Shown: piece by piece, positions 11,709 through 22,892 of the stretch
How positions within the stretch are numbered: the stretch's first letter is position 1
How the letters are laid out: every line of letters starts with the position of its first letter
NCBI GenBank assembly: GCA_030248065.1
Contig: JASAMV010007403.1
Span: 1-64,000 of the forward strand
Reading direction: 5' to 3'
Length of the DNA stretch: 64,000 nt
DNA from: Rhynchonema sp. JSB1_4
Taxonomy: Eukaryota; Nematoda; Chromadorea; Monhysterida; Xyalidae
Made by a program: the position numbers and the translations under genes
Notes under the pieces: model-generated
The model's input: only the letters and a program-made list of their open reading frames with translations
What the model was told of the DNA's origin: nothing
Database searches by the model: none

Positions 11709-12903
11709 GTGGCGACCCACTTGACGACATCGAGTGGCTGCCCGAGCGTTGGTCGTTGTGCGACATTGACTGCTCGATGCAAACGCATTTGTGCAAAATC
11801 AGCACCGATACCGGAAAGGCCAGATGTGATCCGTGTTGGTGAAGGCGTGATTAATAAACCTGGATGAGTTGGGTTCGATCAAGCCACTAGACTTGACGGT
11901 GGTCCGGTGACCAGCATTACGGTGGTACACCGGCACGCCGTCTTGCACGACTGTTTAGAATGTTGTCAACCATCAAAACGTTGATACGGCACGTAAGAAG
12001 TCAAGCCAGTGTCCTGATCTGACGAGCAAACGATACCAAAGACAATGAAGCAGTCAATTTATGGGAACATTTTCGTCGTCGGTTCGGTAGTATTCCTGAT
12101 GTTTCAGTGCCAGCTGACTGTCAAAAACAAGTGGCGCGAATGTTGGGCGTCGACCCGCCGATGGCCGAGAAACAGAAACCGGCGGAGACCATTGGGAAAG
12201 AGTCGACTTCCCAGACGAGATCAAATCCAGCAGCAGCGTCGGCTTCTGGATTTGTACATCGCGTGCACGGATACCCGTCAAACGGGTACAAGTACGGCAC
12301 ACATCAATTTGGCAGACGACCGGCAGCACCCGTACTTCAACCGCACAGAGAGCGGACCATGTTTTTCGGCAAAGCGTAAGCATCTCTTGGTCAACGAGCT
12401 GTTCTGGCGAGCCTACTTTGATCGGAAGAATGTTTTCAGCCCATCGTTTGGAGCAGCTGACCGGAGCAGAGCAACAACAACACCAGAACCCACAACGACA
12501 CCAACAACGCCGCTGACGAGCCCGAAACGGGTATTTGTTCCTGAAGTAACTCCCGCAGGACAACCAGAGCGCTTGAGACCTAATCGGCCAGTTTGGTGGG
12601 ATCTCATTCCAGCCCAGCTGACGCCTCCGACACCGTCCGGAGAGATTGAACAGGAACAGCGACGTCAGTGACAGTGTGACGTTAGGTTGACACAACGTTA
12701 TGCCAACGACCGCTGTAAATGTCTCAGGTTTATCAAAATTATTTGCGGCAAGAGTGAAAAGCGCGTTGTGTTTTTCAGCCCAAGTCCAAGACAAGAATGC
12801 GAATTGTTGCAAGTACTGGAGACGGGGTGAATGTGTGGGCAAGTTCAAACGTTTGGTCGAACATCTGTGCCCGTTGACGTGCTCATTGAATCGATGTGTC
12901 TAG
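11709..12903 (+). CDS. secreted ShKT-domain protein, C-terminal part
   Basis: Four exons join in phase: 11709-11838, 12108-12375 (donor AAAGC|GTAAGC), 12440-12663 (donor GTCAGT) and 12779-12903 (TAG stop). They give about 248 residues. The middle is rich in Ala, Pro, Gln and Thr, including TTTPEPTTTPTTP, a typical linker in extracellular proteins. The end is an ShKT domain, a six-cysteine fold used in secreted animal proteins for binding (NCCKYWRRGECVGKFKRL, then CPLTC and a terminal Cys). The usual first cysteine, two residues before Asp, is replaced by Val, and an extra Cys follows the second, giving CC. An upstream exon ending about 11477 at GAGCTG|GTGCGT would fit the phase. The first exon here is the least certain. 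A 264-codon minus-strand ORF over this region is a shadow. Confidence 0.5.
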
Positions 12904-15038
12904 CGAAATGAGTGTTAATCCATAAATTTCAGCCATATTTAGTCACATCTACATAAATCGTGCAACCATATGGTCGCTACTGACAATGGTATTGAGTAAA
13001 TATATAGTTGTGATCAATGACCGCAATCAAAATTTTTTGCACCGCCGTTGGTGATCGCCTGTTTATTTCTTTGTCTCTTTTCAGAAATTCATGAAACTTA
13101 GAAATACTCCTCTAGAGTCCTTGTGTTATACATATTTCACTGGCGAGAGACGTATCAAGTCTCGCACCAATAATGCGTCAAAGTCGACCCTTCGGCCTTC
13201 GCTTAGAATCGCGTCTGCTGCATGAGAGGAACATGACATTTTGGGAAACTCCAAAACACTTGGTGCGGGAAAGGTCGCACTTCCCCTAAAATCAAATTTC
13301 GATTTTATGATAGAATGCACGGATCGGCTCAGCGTTTGGCCTAAGCCTAAGCCTAAGCCTACGCCTGAGCTAAAGGAAACTCAATTTTCAGTCGGGATTT
13401 TCCAGTTCCCCCACCAAGTGTCTTGGGATTTCTTAAAATGCGCCAGCGTGACGTCAAAACATCTAGACTTTGAACTTTGACGTTGACGGTGAGCTTGATT
13501 TTGTTTTGTGGATTTCACCCAATGCATGACTTAATTGTATATTCGATGATAATTTTTAGATGAATTGTTCTTTGTTGGTGCAAAAATTACTTGTGCTGCA
13601 ATTGCGTACGATTGAATATGAAACAGGGTCCCTTAGTCGTTCATTTGGCTTTGCTTCAGGAGGAATGTTTGAATAATGTAAACGGTGGTATTGTACGGTG
13701 TCAATATCTAAGGTTCACCATCGTACCAATCAATCAATGCTACTTTACATCACTGGAACTTTGTCGGCTTTACCGAGGCCACACACGTATAGGCAATACA
13801 ACGGCAATATCGGCTTCTCGAAAAAACTTTTTAAAGAATCTATACAACTAAAACAGGAAGACGTATAGGCAATCCATCGGCTCATGGCACTTTTTATACA
13901 CGCAGCGCATGCAGCAGCACACGCCATATTTTCTAAACAAAATGTACACTTTGAGCGAGTGTCATACTTTGATGACCTCTTCTTAATTTATACGGTTTTC
14001 ATTTGCTGCTTGCATAACACTTTTCTGCACTGTTGCAAAATTCGGGGATGTTTTTACGGATAACTGCAGAGAATAGATGCATTCATTGATGGCAGTAATG
14101 TAGCGTGCAGCCTGTGTGTGTTGACTGCCATGAGTTGGCGGATTGCCTATACTGAACTGGCAGCTGGTTAGCCCTACTACTGTACATAAAGGTTTATGAC
14201 GGTAGACGGATAAATAAACCTTTAGATCAACTGATCTCGATTGATATATGGTGATCCTTGACGCACATTCGAAATCACAAGTGTCATCATGACCTCAACA
14301 TTCTTTTATCTGTAAGTGCAGCAACTGAGTAGTGGAGGTGTTGGGTGGGAAAGGCGAACCGTTTATATTGTCTTGGACTTGGTTCATTACGATTGGAAGG
14401 CTTGGACCGCATCGCATCCAACTGATGCTCGGGCCAGTGTGGGATCGATGTTTATAATTTATAACTTACGTTTCTCGTCAAACATTGAATTCGCATTGCT
14501 GCAGTTACTTTGTGATGTGTGCTATCCTTCTAAGCGGGATGTTTCACCACAGTTACGTATATAACTCGGGTGGAGACTAAGGGTGGAATTATAGTCGGGC
14601 TGGCGACCACTGCCGGCGACCACCGCGTGTTTGCACATACGGGTGTGAAACACTTGAAACTTGTTTATAATAGACTAAACACAATCAGAACAACACCGTA
14701 ATCACACGTTCAAGTTAGTCTCTGGCCGACAAGGCACCCACTGCGGGTCAGGCAGGACGGGTCGATTTTTCTGGCCCGATGCTCAGCTTCAGCTCAGTCA
14801 GTCCGTGACTGGTGGAATGAACCAACAGCGCACCGAAATTCGAAAATGTTCGACACGGAAACTAAAATGAATGAGAGAGAAAAAAATTAATTTTTGTTCA
14901 AGAAAAGCCAGAAAGCAAAGCCACGAGGAGATATAGCAAGCAAGCCAAAAAAGAAAACCCAGCAAAGAAAAATAGCGCATCGGAGAGTGCCGTGAGCGTG
15001 GACGAATCTGCCGGTTTTTCAGATAACGGACGGTCAAG
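12904..15038. other. intergenic before SmD1
   Basis: At 13339-13366 lie about four copies of GCCTAA, the complement of TTAGGC, inside a larger sequence with weak mirror symmetry. No exon is recognised. The SmD1 promoter should lie before 15039, but no core element can be named. Confidence 0.4.
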
Positions 15039-18000
15039 ATGAAGCTTGTCAATTTTTTGATGAAATTGAGTCACGAAACTGTTACGATTGAGCTTAAAAA
15101 TGGAACACAGGTTGGTTGTTGATTGCAGGGTAGTACTTGGGGGGGGGGGGTGGGGGGGTCCCCCCCCAAATTCATCTATCTATCGTCAACACTTTTTGAT
15201 TTCATCTATCTATCGTCAACACTTATGGGCAAATCTATCTATCGTCAACAAATTCTGGGAACAATCTATCTATCCTCAACACATTTCGACCCCAAAATGG
15301 GCATTTTTGCCTCAAAATGGCTCAAAATCGGTATTTTTTGTCCCAAATAGGCAAAAAATCGCGCGCTACGCGCGGATTTAGTACATCTATACACATTTTC
15401 ATTAATATTTACACATTATTACCTACTTAATGCACTATACTATACCTTGATTCTGGAATTCTCCATGTCCATTTGGTCCCCTCAAAATGTCACTTTAGCT
15501 AAAAACGTTGAAAAAATTCAACGTCGGTTCACCTACTATTTACCTGGCATGCAGACACTGTCTTATCAACAGCGTTTGCATGCCCTAAATTTAGACCCCT
15601 TAATTTATCGCCGGACCAGTGTAGTTCCTGGGGGGGGAGAGGGGGGGACCCCCCTCGGGTACGTCTGTTCCCCCTCCGAGGTACGCCTGCCCCACTGTTC
15701 CCCCTCCGGGTACGTCTGCTCCCCCAATTTTTTTCCTAAAATGGGCAAATTTAGGCCTAAAATAGGCATTTTTAGGCCAAAAATAGGTAAACTTTAGGTG
15801 AAACCTCCAAAAAACGCCAAAATACCCTTTTTATAGGGGATTTTTCGCAAAAGAAGGCAAAAATAGTCCAATTTTTCGACCTCAAAAAATGACTTTTTTC
15901 CGTCCCCCCCCCCCAAATTGGGACTTCCCCCCCCCCCCCCCCCCCCCCAGGTAGGTACGTCTGTTCCCCCTCCGAAAATAGTGGAGGGTACGTCTGTTCC
16001 CCCTCCGGACCAGGAACTACACTGCGCCGGACCGTGAACGATCTTGTGCTTGTGTACAAGGTCATTCACGGTCACATACCTGGGGTAACCAAGGAATCCT
16101 TCTTTCCATCTCGTGACACCGGCCGCCCAACCCGAGGGCACTCCCACGGTTTGTGTCGAGTCCATGGCGCGGGTGCAGACTTGTCCGGGTACTGGGCCTA
16201 TCGTGTCGTGGACCTCTGGAACAGGCTCCCAGAGGACGTCGTCTCTGCTGCCTCAATTGCGGCCTTTAAAACTAAACTAAACTCACGTGGTCGAGACGTA
16301 GTTTCTTGCCACATTTCATCAAAATTCTCAGCTGTCGTTGACTGATCCCCTCAGTCACTGGGTTGCTGCTTTCAGGTCATCATCAATTTTGTTGACATCT
16401 GTTATCATCTCGTGTTCGCCATCAATCGCTGATTTATCGCCTGCCGTTGCTGTGTTGTTTGTTGTTTTTGAATCTCTCCGGTACGTTTTGTCGTTTGATC
16501 ATTCATGATTATAATTTTGTGTGCTATTTACTGATATGTCTCTTTTTTAGGTGTTTGCCGGATCTCCTGAAGGTCTTTGCGTGAGCTTACAGATAAAATT
16601 TGAATTTGAATTTGAATTTGAATTTGATTTTTGGCGACCCCCCCCCCCCCACCATCTATCTATCGTCAACAAGTTTGGGTCGACCCCCCCCCCAGATTTC
16701 GGACTTTGGTCATCTATCTATCGTCAACACATTTCGGGTCCCAATCTATCTATCGTCAACACCCTGACCAAGTACTACACTGGTTGATTGACTTATGTCT
16801 TGTTTTTGTTGTCTCCTTTTGTGACGGCGACGGCTTTTCTCGATCGACTGGCCGAAATTCGGCTGGTCCGGACTAGGCCTGGGCACAATACCACTTTTGA
16901 CCAGAGGTGGGAATCGGGCCGGGTTACCTCGGCCCGGCCCGGCCCGACGAGGTCCGGGGGTCGGCCCGGCCCGGCCCGGCCCGACAGTTCGGGCCGGGAA
17001 GTCCGGCCCGGCCCGGCCCGACTTGGAAAAAAGTCGGCCCGGCCCGATTTTTTCGGCCCGAGTTTTTTTCTGATGATATTTTGAAGCAATTTTTTGGTGC
17101 AAAAATTACAGTTTTTGTTTAAAAATACCTGATAATCATGGAAGTCGGTACTAATTTGCAGAATCGAGAGAAATTTTGGCAAATTTAGCCTAAAAAATAA
17201 CGATTTTTTATTGGAATTGGATCATGTCGGGCCTTTTCGGGCCGGCCACCCCGGCCCGGCCCGGCCCGACATTCCGGAAAGTCGGCCCGGCCCGGCCCGG
17301 CCCGGCCCGACCGTTCGGGCCGGAAACCTCGGCCCGGCCCGGCCCGAACGTCGGGCCGGGCCGGGCCGGCCCGATTCCCACCTCTGCTACCTACTGTACC
17401 ACAGCCGACGGCCCGGGGTGGTTATTTATCTAGGGGGGTTGGGGGGTTAGGTTTTGGGGTGAAAATTTTTTATGTGTTTATTATGTGTGGAATCATGTGA
17501 AAACGTAGTATTTGCGCGCGTAGCGCGCGAATTTCGGGTAATTTGAGGTAAAAACCACTGATTTTGCACTAATTTTGGCCATTTTGGTCAAAAATTGGCA
17601 CTTTGGGGCAAAATCGGGGGGATACCTACTGTACCGGGGGGAAAACCGGGGGGGGGGATACCTACTGTACCATGCCAAACATCGGGAGGGGGGATACCTA
17701 CTGTACTGGGGGGGGGCTACCCCCCCCCCCCCCCCCAAACCCCCCACCTCCAACACTGCATCCATTACAAGCCTAAGTTTAAGCCTAAGTGCCTAAAACA
17801 CCTAACATGCCCAAAACACCGCAACACCGTGAAGAACTGACTGGCTTGAAACGAGACCCTGGTCTTCGGACCATTTACCCTGACTCTGACATAACGGTCC
17901 TTTTCAGGGCCACCTCAAAGCAGCCATGATATAAATTGAAAAACCGTTCAATTGCAACAAAAACTGCAATGCTCAGTGGGCGACATTTCGAGTTGGGGCG

Positions 18001-20533
18001 CAAGACGCTTATTTTCTTGCCAAATCAAGCACATATTTTTACACGGCGTAGGCTGCAACGTTTTAGCACACTATGCTGCAACTGCAAATAAACTGTGAAT
18101 TCGTCAGCGCGTCTTTGTTTCAGTATGAAACACACGCGCTAGGTGTGAGCTCTGTGCTCAGCCACGCACGCATCAGCTGCGGCATACCAGGCTGCTTACT
18201 GGTGTTGCGGTATTTTAGGCATGTTAGGTGTTTTAGGCACTTAGGCTTAGCCTTAGGCTTGTAATGGATGCCAAAATCGTTTTCAGCAACTCTGAAAACC
18301 CCTGGAGGAGTTTTGACAGCATTTCCATGGGTTTTGGCAACTTTTCTACCAGGTCCCCTAATAGACACGAATAAATGCGATTACAAGCAGTGTTGGAGGT
18401 ACTCTGGAGGGGGATACCTACTGTACCGCGCTCGGAGAGGGGGGATACCTACTGTACGAGAGCCGATGGCCTGGGGGGGTTATTACCTCGGGGGGGGGTT
18501 TGGGGGGTTAGGTTTTGGGGTGAAAATTTTTATGTGTTTATTATGTGTGGAATCGTGTGAAAACGTGGTATTTGCGCACGTAGCGCGCGAATTTGGGGTA
18601 ATTTGAGGTAAAAACCACTGATTTTACACTAATTTTGGCCATGGGACGGGTAGGGTACATAGGTGGAAAAATCCGGGTAGGGGGGTAGTGTATACTTGCG
18701 TATTTTTCCGCAAAATATATTTTTGGAAAAAAAACCGTTTTTTTTCCGGAAAAAAAACCGTTTTTTTCCAAATATTTTTCCAGTACTTAAGGATACCCAT
18801 GGTCCAAAAAGCCTGTTTTGGAGAAAATTTTGTCGGGAAATGGCCTGAACTAGGCTAAAAATGCACTTGGAGATTAAAAAGTGCTAATTTTGAACTGTTT
18901 AGCACCGATTTACATTGGTTTTGACAACATCCTTTCGCAACCTTTGGAAATATTTCGGAAATTTTTGGAAAAAAAACCGTTTTTTTCCAAAAGTTGCCAC
19001 TTGGAAAAATTTCCGGAAAGATAAAAACGTATTTTTCCGGGCCTCGGAAAAAAAACGGTTTTTTTTCGGTTTTTTCCCGAAAAAAAAACGGTTTTTTTTC
19101 CGGCCCGCAAGTATAGGGTAGTGTACCTGGAATCTTGGGGGGATCCGGTTTGGGGGGAGGGGGAGGATTTTTCGGGGCGGGTAGGGCACCATACAAGTTT
19201 TTTTGGGTGCCTATTTTTATGTGCTATAAAGTGCATACATCGCGGTTTATTGCACTTTTGGTTTCGGTCGAAACTTGGGGCTTTTTGACCGAAAAAATGG
19301 ACATATTGAGAGGGTACCTTACAACGATCTGCCTGCCACTACACTGGTACACCCTGAAGGCGGAAAAGGGTTTTTGCCCGTTCTTCTAATTTTTGCTACA
19401 ACAAAATAGGCCTAAAAATTGGTGCCTTTGGATTTTGGCCGAAATTTGGCGTAAAATGTGTGGATTCAGGAGCTACCAGGCGAGGCATGTGTCCTAAGCC
19501 AATTTGTATTTCTATTCTTGTCAGGTGCAAGGCACGGTGGTCGGTGTCGATATCGCCATGAACACACATCTCAGATCTGTCAAAATGACCGTCAAGAATC
19601 GTGATCCAGTTTCATTAGACACACTCAGCGTGCGAGGTAATAACATCAGGTTGGTCGCGTTCTGTCTGCACAATGACGTTTTGTGCTATTTATTTATCGA
19701 CTCTGTAAAACTACGTTTTGTGAGTTTCGGTGGCAGTGTTGTGTTTTATTACGTTTGTTTTACCGATTTTTCGAGAGTGTTATAAAAGTTTTCGGGCAGC
19801 GTGAAAGTTTTTATGGGTCGGATTTTGCGTATACACGTTGCGAACCATTTCTCAGATACTACATTTTGCCGGACGCACTGCCACTCGACACACTGCTCAT
19901 CGAGGAACCACCCAAACGCGGACGGGGCGGACCACGCGGGGGACGCGGAGGTCGGTGATCCGGCGTTACTTGTCACACCCACACGATTGTTGTTTGTTTG
20001 TCAGGCCTTGGAAAATAATCTTAATAGTCTTTTTCAAAATTTACTTCGTGCAAGTTACAGCAAGATATAAAAATTTGTGGTGCGGTGCGCCTAACATTTC
20101 ATTTGATGTGCGAACTGTGAAGATACCGTAAAACCTAAAATACAAGCGGGGTTGTATTTCTTCGCTGCCCAAAATCTCAAAAAATTTTCCCAAAAATACC
20201 CTAAAAAGTCCAAAAATACCCCAGCACCATGCACTCAATTCAACCAGAAACGTTGCACACAGGTGTCAAACTAAAACTTGACTTAACGGCCCCCAAGTGG
20301 GGACCTTCAAATTGGGGCTGTATTTTTTCACTGACCATTTTTAGCGGGGGCTGTATTTTTGGGTGCTCTATTTTAGGGAATACGGTGGCTAAAAATTAGG
20401 TACAGATCTGAAAATATGGGCTCAAGTTGTGCCTAAAAACTATTCTACAGGTCGTGGTGGTCGAGGTGGTCGTGGTCGCGGTGGTCCGCGTGGCGGTCGC
20501 GGAAGGGGACGAGGTCCTCCGAGAGGACGATAG
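15039..20533 (+). CDS. SNRPD1: small nuclear ribonucleoprotein Sm D1
   Basis: Core Sm-ring protein that binds the Sm site of spliceosomal snRNAs. Four exons, 15039-15110, 19525-19649, 19856-19950 and 20451-20533, join in phase to 124 residues (about 119 in vertebrates). It begins [20 protein letters not shown]. The Sm1 motif continues across the first intron into [16 protein letters not shown]. The Sm2 motif [17 protein letters not shown] follows, and then an Arg-Gly tail, the usual site of symmetric arginine methylation and SMN contact. The tail is split by intron 3; without splicing it would stop early at TGA 19957. Intron 1 is 4.4 kb of nested transposons, the first of which starts 15 bases after the donor. 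The gene looks intact. Confidence 0.95.
15400..16628 (+). mobile_element. 5'-truncated non-LTR retrotransposon (LINE) 3' end
   Basis: The translation matches the C-terminal part of jockey/CR1-like reverse transcriptase ORFs: [20 protein letters not shown], then after an interruption [33 protein letters not shown] and FKTKL. Coding ends near 16342. The 3' end is a run of TTTGAA repeats at about 16597-16625, a typical tail for CR1/L2-like LINEs. The left junction is approximate. The copy is dead: truncated and split at 15617-16024. Confidence 0.8.
15617..16024. mobile_element. hAT-like MITE, GTACGTCTGTTCCCCCTCCG phrase
   Basis: 408 bp with ends CAGTGTAGTTCCTGG/CCAGGAACTACACTG and the 8-bp duplication CGCCGGAC on both sides. 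It is inserted into the LINE reverse-transcriptase sequence; removing it with one duplication restores the reading frame. Internal C runs and the phrase, or variants of it, occur at both ends. Confidence 0.92.
16902..17386. mobile_element. GGCCC-rich inverted element
   Basis: Ends CAGAGGTGGGAATCGGGCC and its complement. Between them run dozens of CCCGGCCCGG units in both halves around an AT-richer core (about 17055-17220). The end sequence resembles hAT termini, but the 8-base flanks (CTTTTGAC and CTACCTAC) do not match, so one side may have been lost by recombination. Confidence 0.7.
17387..17758. mobile_element. hAT-like element fragment, ATACCTACTGTACC phrase
   Basis: The right end is CCAACACTG at 17750-17758. 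The interior has ATACCTACTGTAC units between G runs and then a 16-base C run. It shares a long core (TTAGGTTTTGGGGTGAAAAT onward) with the element starting at 18388. The left end is missing, replaced by the GGCCC-rich element. Confidence 0.65.
17759..18270. mobile_element. foldback MITE with TTAGGC-like arms
   Basis: Begins CATCCATTACAAGCCTAAG and ends with its complement. The arms pair for about 80 bases and include GCCTAA/TTAGGC copies and ACCTAACATGCC. 512 bp, no coding. Its position between two pieces of the same hAT-like family is unexplained. Confidence 0.7.
18388..19347. mobile_element. composite hAT-like block
   Basis: Starts CAGTGTTGGAGG with ATACCTACTGTAC units, shares its core with 17387-17758 to about 18640, then switches to a GGGTAGGG-type sequence. 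Inside that lies a segment (about 18685-19115) with TATACTTGCG at both ends and alternating GGAAAAAAAACCG and its complement. A further hAT-like end, CCACTACACTG, closes at 19347. Several insertions are implied; individual borders are not all resolved. Confidence 0.5.
20124..20397. mobile_element. possible pogo/Tc1-like MITE in SmD1 intron 3
   Basis: The left end ACCGTAAAACCTAAAATA is mirrored by TATTTTAGGGAATACGGT on the right. About 270 bp, filling most of the 500-bp intron. The type is inferred from the end sequence and is uncertain. Confidence 0.5.
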
Positions 20534-20627
20534 ACGCGAAGCGCGGTTTTCTTCTTATTCCTGTTGTTGCTATTCCGTGAGTTCGCAGCGTTTTTGCTTG
20601 CTGTATTATTCTCTGTAAACTGCTCAG

Positions 20628-20995
20628 CAGTGCTGTGGCTTGGGGGTGGGGGCCCCCAAAGCTACAGTCTCTCCCCCTCGCAGGTACGGTATGTGGCCCC
20701 CTGCGCTGAGGTACAGTATCTCCCCCTCTCCGGTACGGTGTCTCCCCTATTTTTTCCAATATTTCATCCCACAACTACATCGTCCAAAAGTGCAAAAACT
20801 TGCGCGCTCCGCGCGATTTATGCACATTTTAACCTATAAAAATTGAATTCTCGCGAAAGTAGTATGGTACAGTATCTACCCACAGAATTTCTTCGCCCCC
20901 CCAAACTGGATTGCCCCAAAATTCTTAGCACAGTATCTCCCCCTCTTTTTGGCCGCAAGGTAGAGTATCTCCCCTCAGAAGTAGCCACAGCACGG
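20628..20995. mobile_element. hAT-like MITE, GTACAGTATCTCCCCCTC phrase
   Basis: Starts CAGTGCTGTGGCT and ends AGCCACAGCACGG, flanked by CTGCTCAG on both sides (20620-20627 and 20996-21003). The right end has CACGG in place of CACTG. A short G-run/C-run hairpin follows the left end. It lies 94 bases after the SmD1 stop, so it may fall within or just beyond the 3' UTR. Confidence 0.88.
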
Positions 20996-21208
20996 CTGCT
21001 CAGACTTTCAGATTGCAAACGAATCTATTTTCCTTTCAGGTTACGATTTGCTTGTCACGTCGATTTGGTTGTTACTGAGGTTGAGCAACACGATTTGACT
21101 TTTACTTATCATCATTTAAATGTAAAATTTGTTGAAATGTGTTAGACAGTTGTTACTAGATATTGTGGTGACCCAGCAGATTTGACGTCATTTTCGCTTG
21201 ATTGTGCG

Positions 21209-21636
21209 CAGTGGTGTCGGGGGGGGGGGGGGTTGGGGGGGGTTACCCCCCCCCTGGTATGGGGTATGGGAAATCGGCCGGGGGTATGGGGTATGGGAAA
21301 TTTTTCACTTTTGGAACAAGCACCCCTAAGAAATGACTTTTTGACCCCGAGAAGTACCAAAATTGGCCATTTTTCGTCCAAAAATGTCAAAAATCGCTTA
21401 CTACCGCAAGAAAACTCTGTTTTAAGCACTTTTTAGACCAATTTTGGCACTTTTAGAAGATTTTTGGGGTCATTTTTTTCAAAACCCCCACCCTCGGGTA
21501 TGGGAAATTTTTGAGTTTTTGGAAAACCCCCCCCCCCCTGGTATGGGAAATTTTTGATTTTTGGGGGTATGTATGGGAAATTTCCCGAAAATTGGGCTGG
21601 GTATGGGAAAATTTCGATTTCTCAACGACACCACTG
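21209..21636. mobile_element. hAT-like MITE, GGTATGGGAAATTTTT phrase
   Basis: 428 bp with ends CAGTGGTGTCG/CGACACCACTG and duplication ATTGTGCG on both sides. A 14-base G run, a second G run and an eight-base C run follow the left end. The phrase recurs near both ends. Related to the FAS-intron copy at 50753-51148. Confidence 0.92.
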
Positions 21637-22674
21637 ATTGTGCGGAAATCCTCAAAATTTTTTCCCAGCTTATTTGTGCTGAATCTACTGTTTCACGAAA
21701 AGCAACTTGTTCTTTTGCCAGAGTGTTGTATTGTCTGGCAAAGTATGGGTTACTGTGAAACGTTCGCTCTTGTTCTGGTTTCCGGTGTTTCCTAATCCAG
21801 ACGATATTGTAGCTGTAGCTTCACTCTGATTAAAATGCTGTCTCGAGAAATGAAATGGTAAAGTCACGCTCGTGTAATCTGTTGGTAATCTTTTTCATTG
21901 AAAATTTTATTTTTTGGGACAGTGTTTCAGCACCAAGATGGTGTCAGAGCAAGTCATTTGTTGAGTTTCAGAATCGGGTTGCCACAATTTATGTGTATGT
22001 GTGGGTCTGTGTGTTGCTCTTGTGGAGTGATTTATCTTTTCTCTTCACGTTAGTTAGTGTTTTGTTCATGTTAATTTTTGATCATGTTGTTCTTTTTCCA
22101 GAATGTATATGAATTTTTGTGTTGTGGGAATCAGAAACGTTGCTTGTACTTTCTGTGTGGAATAATGGCCATGTGCTACGCTACTAGTGAACATTTGAAA
22201 ATAACAGGTTTTGCGAACTTGCACCCAAATGGTCTTTTATTTCACACGTCCACGCGCTTTTTGTAAACCACATCTCCTCACTGTCAGCAGAAAAGAGCAT
22301 ATTTGCCTCATTCTTAACTGATCAGTGCGTTTACATGCCCTACCTGGAAGAACATCTTTTCGTGTAATGATGGTGTTTTTTTTGTAAACCTGAACATTTT
22401 TTTCTGATGTCAACATAATTTTGCTGTGCGTGCGCATAAACGTGGTAAAGATGCCGAGACCAGTTTGAGTAGGTTTTGAACTTCCCGTCGGCTTGTTATA
22501 CAGTTTAGTGCATCGTTTCTTGCCCGTGCTTGCTGCCGTGCCGCGCTTGCACTGTATTTGTGGTACCTGTTACTTGCACATAACCAGTGGCTTGTCCGTC
22601 TCTTTCCCAAATGTTTTGCAGCTGTTTTTTTATTTTAATCTCTGCTATCCCTTTCGTGGATTTAGCATTTGCAG
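21637..22674. other. gene-poor stretch
   Basis: AT-rich sequence between SmD1 and the next candidate exon. No repeat or exon is recognised. Confidence 0.35.
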
Positions 22675-22735
22675 AACTCCCAGGCCGTTCGAGATTTGCG
22701 GTGCTGGATTTCGAACAAAACAGTCCATCAAGCCC
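22675..22735 (+). CDS. orphan internal exon candidate
   Basis: 61 nt between a TTTGCAG acceptor and a consensus donor (GCCC|GTGAGT). It is open in the frame NSQAVRDLRCWISNKTVHQA. No partner exon was found nearby. It may belong to an unmapped gene or be a chance match. Confidence 0.22.
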
Positions 22736-22785
22736 GTGAGTATCAAAACAGGTTGGTTCAAATGGTTCTCAAAAACCGGCTGATG

Positions 22786-22892
22786 GTAATGTGGTCAAAT
22801 CATCCCGTCAAACAAAGTCGTCCAACACGTGTTAGTTTTCGCGCTCATTTGGGGCTCACGTGCTTGACGACTGTTTGACGAGATGATTTGAC
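22786..22892. repeat. hairpin repeat
   Basis: GTGGTCAAATCATC..GTCAAACAAAGTCGTC is mirrored by GACGACTGTTTGACGAGATGATTTGACGAC around a CACGTG pair. Similar GTCAA/TTGAC hairpin motifs occur at 37330-37480. Likely a small MITE. Confidence 0.5.

Larger units (their letters stand above)
15126..16782. mobile_element. hAT-like element, ATCTATCTATCGTCAACA phrase
   Basis: Ends CAGGGTAGTACTTGG and CCAAGTACTACACTG, flanked by the 8-bp duplication GTTGATTG (15118-15125 and 16783-16790), as in hAT transposons. The phrase ATCTATCTATCGTCAACA repeats inside both ends, next to runs of G or C. A LINE fragment fills the middle and is itself split by another hAT-like element. No hAT transposase remains. Confidence 0.88.

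Noticed and set aside
12054..12848. 264-codon ORF on the minus strand
   Set aside because: It overlaps the plus-strand ShKT exons, has runs such as CWCRCGFWCCCC that mirror the Thr/Pro-rich linker, and matches no family.
13339..13366. Interstitial telomere
   Set aside because: Only about four imperfect copies, and similar tracts elsewhere lie inside MITEs.
15139..15167. Sequencing artefact in G/C runs
   Set aside because: Run lengths may be inexact, but the same G-run/C-run layout recurs beside several independent element ends with target duplications, so the structure is real.
16746..17450. Arg/Gly/Pro-rich ORFs over the GGCCC element
   Set aside because: Repeat translation in several frames on both strands; no start, splice or family support.
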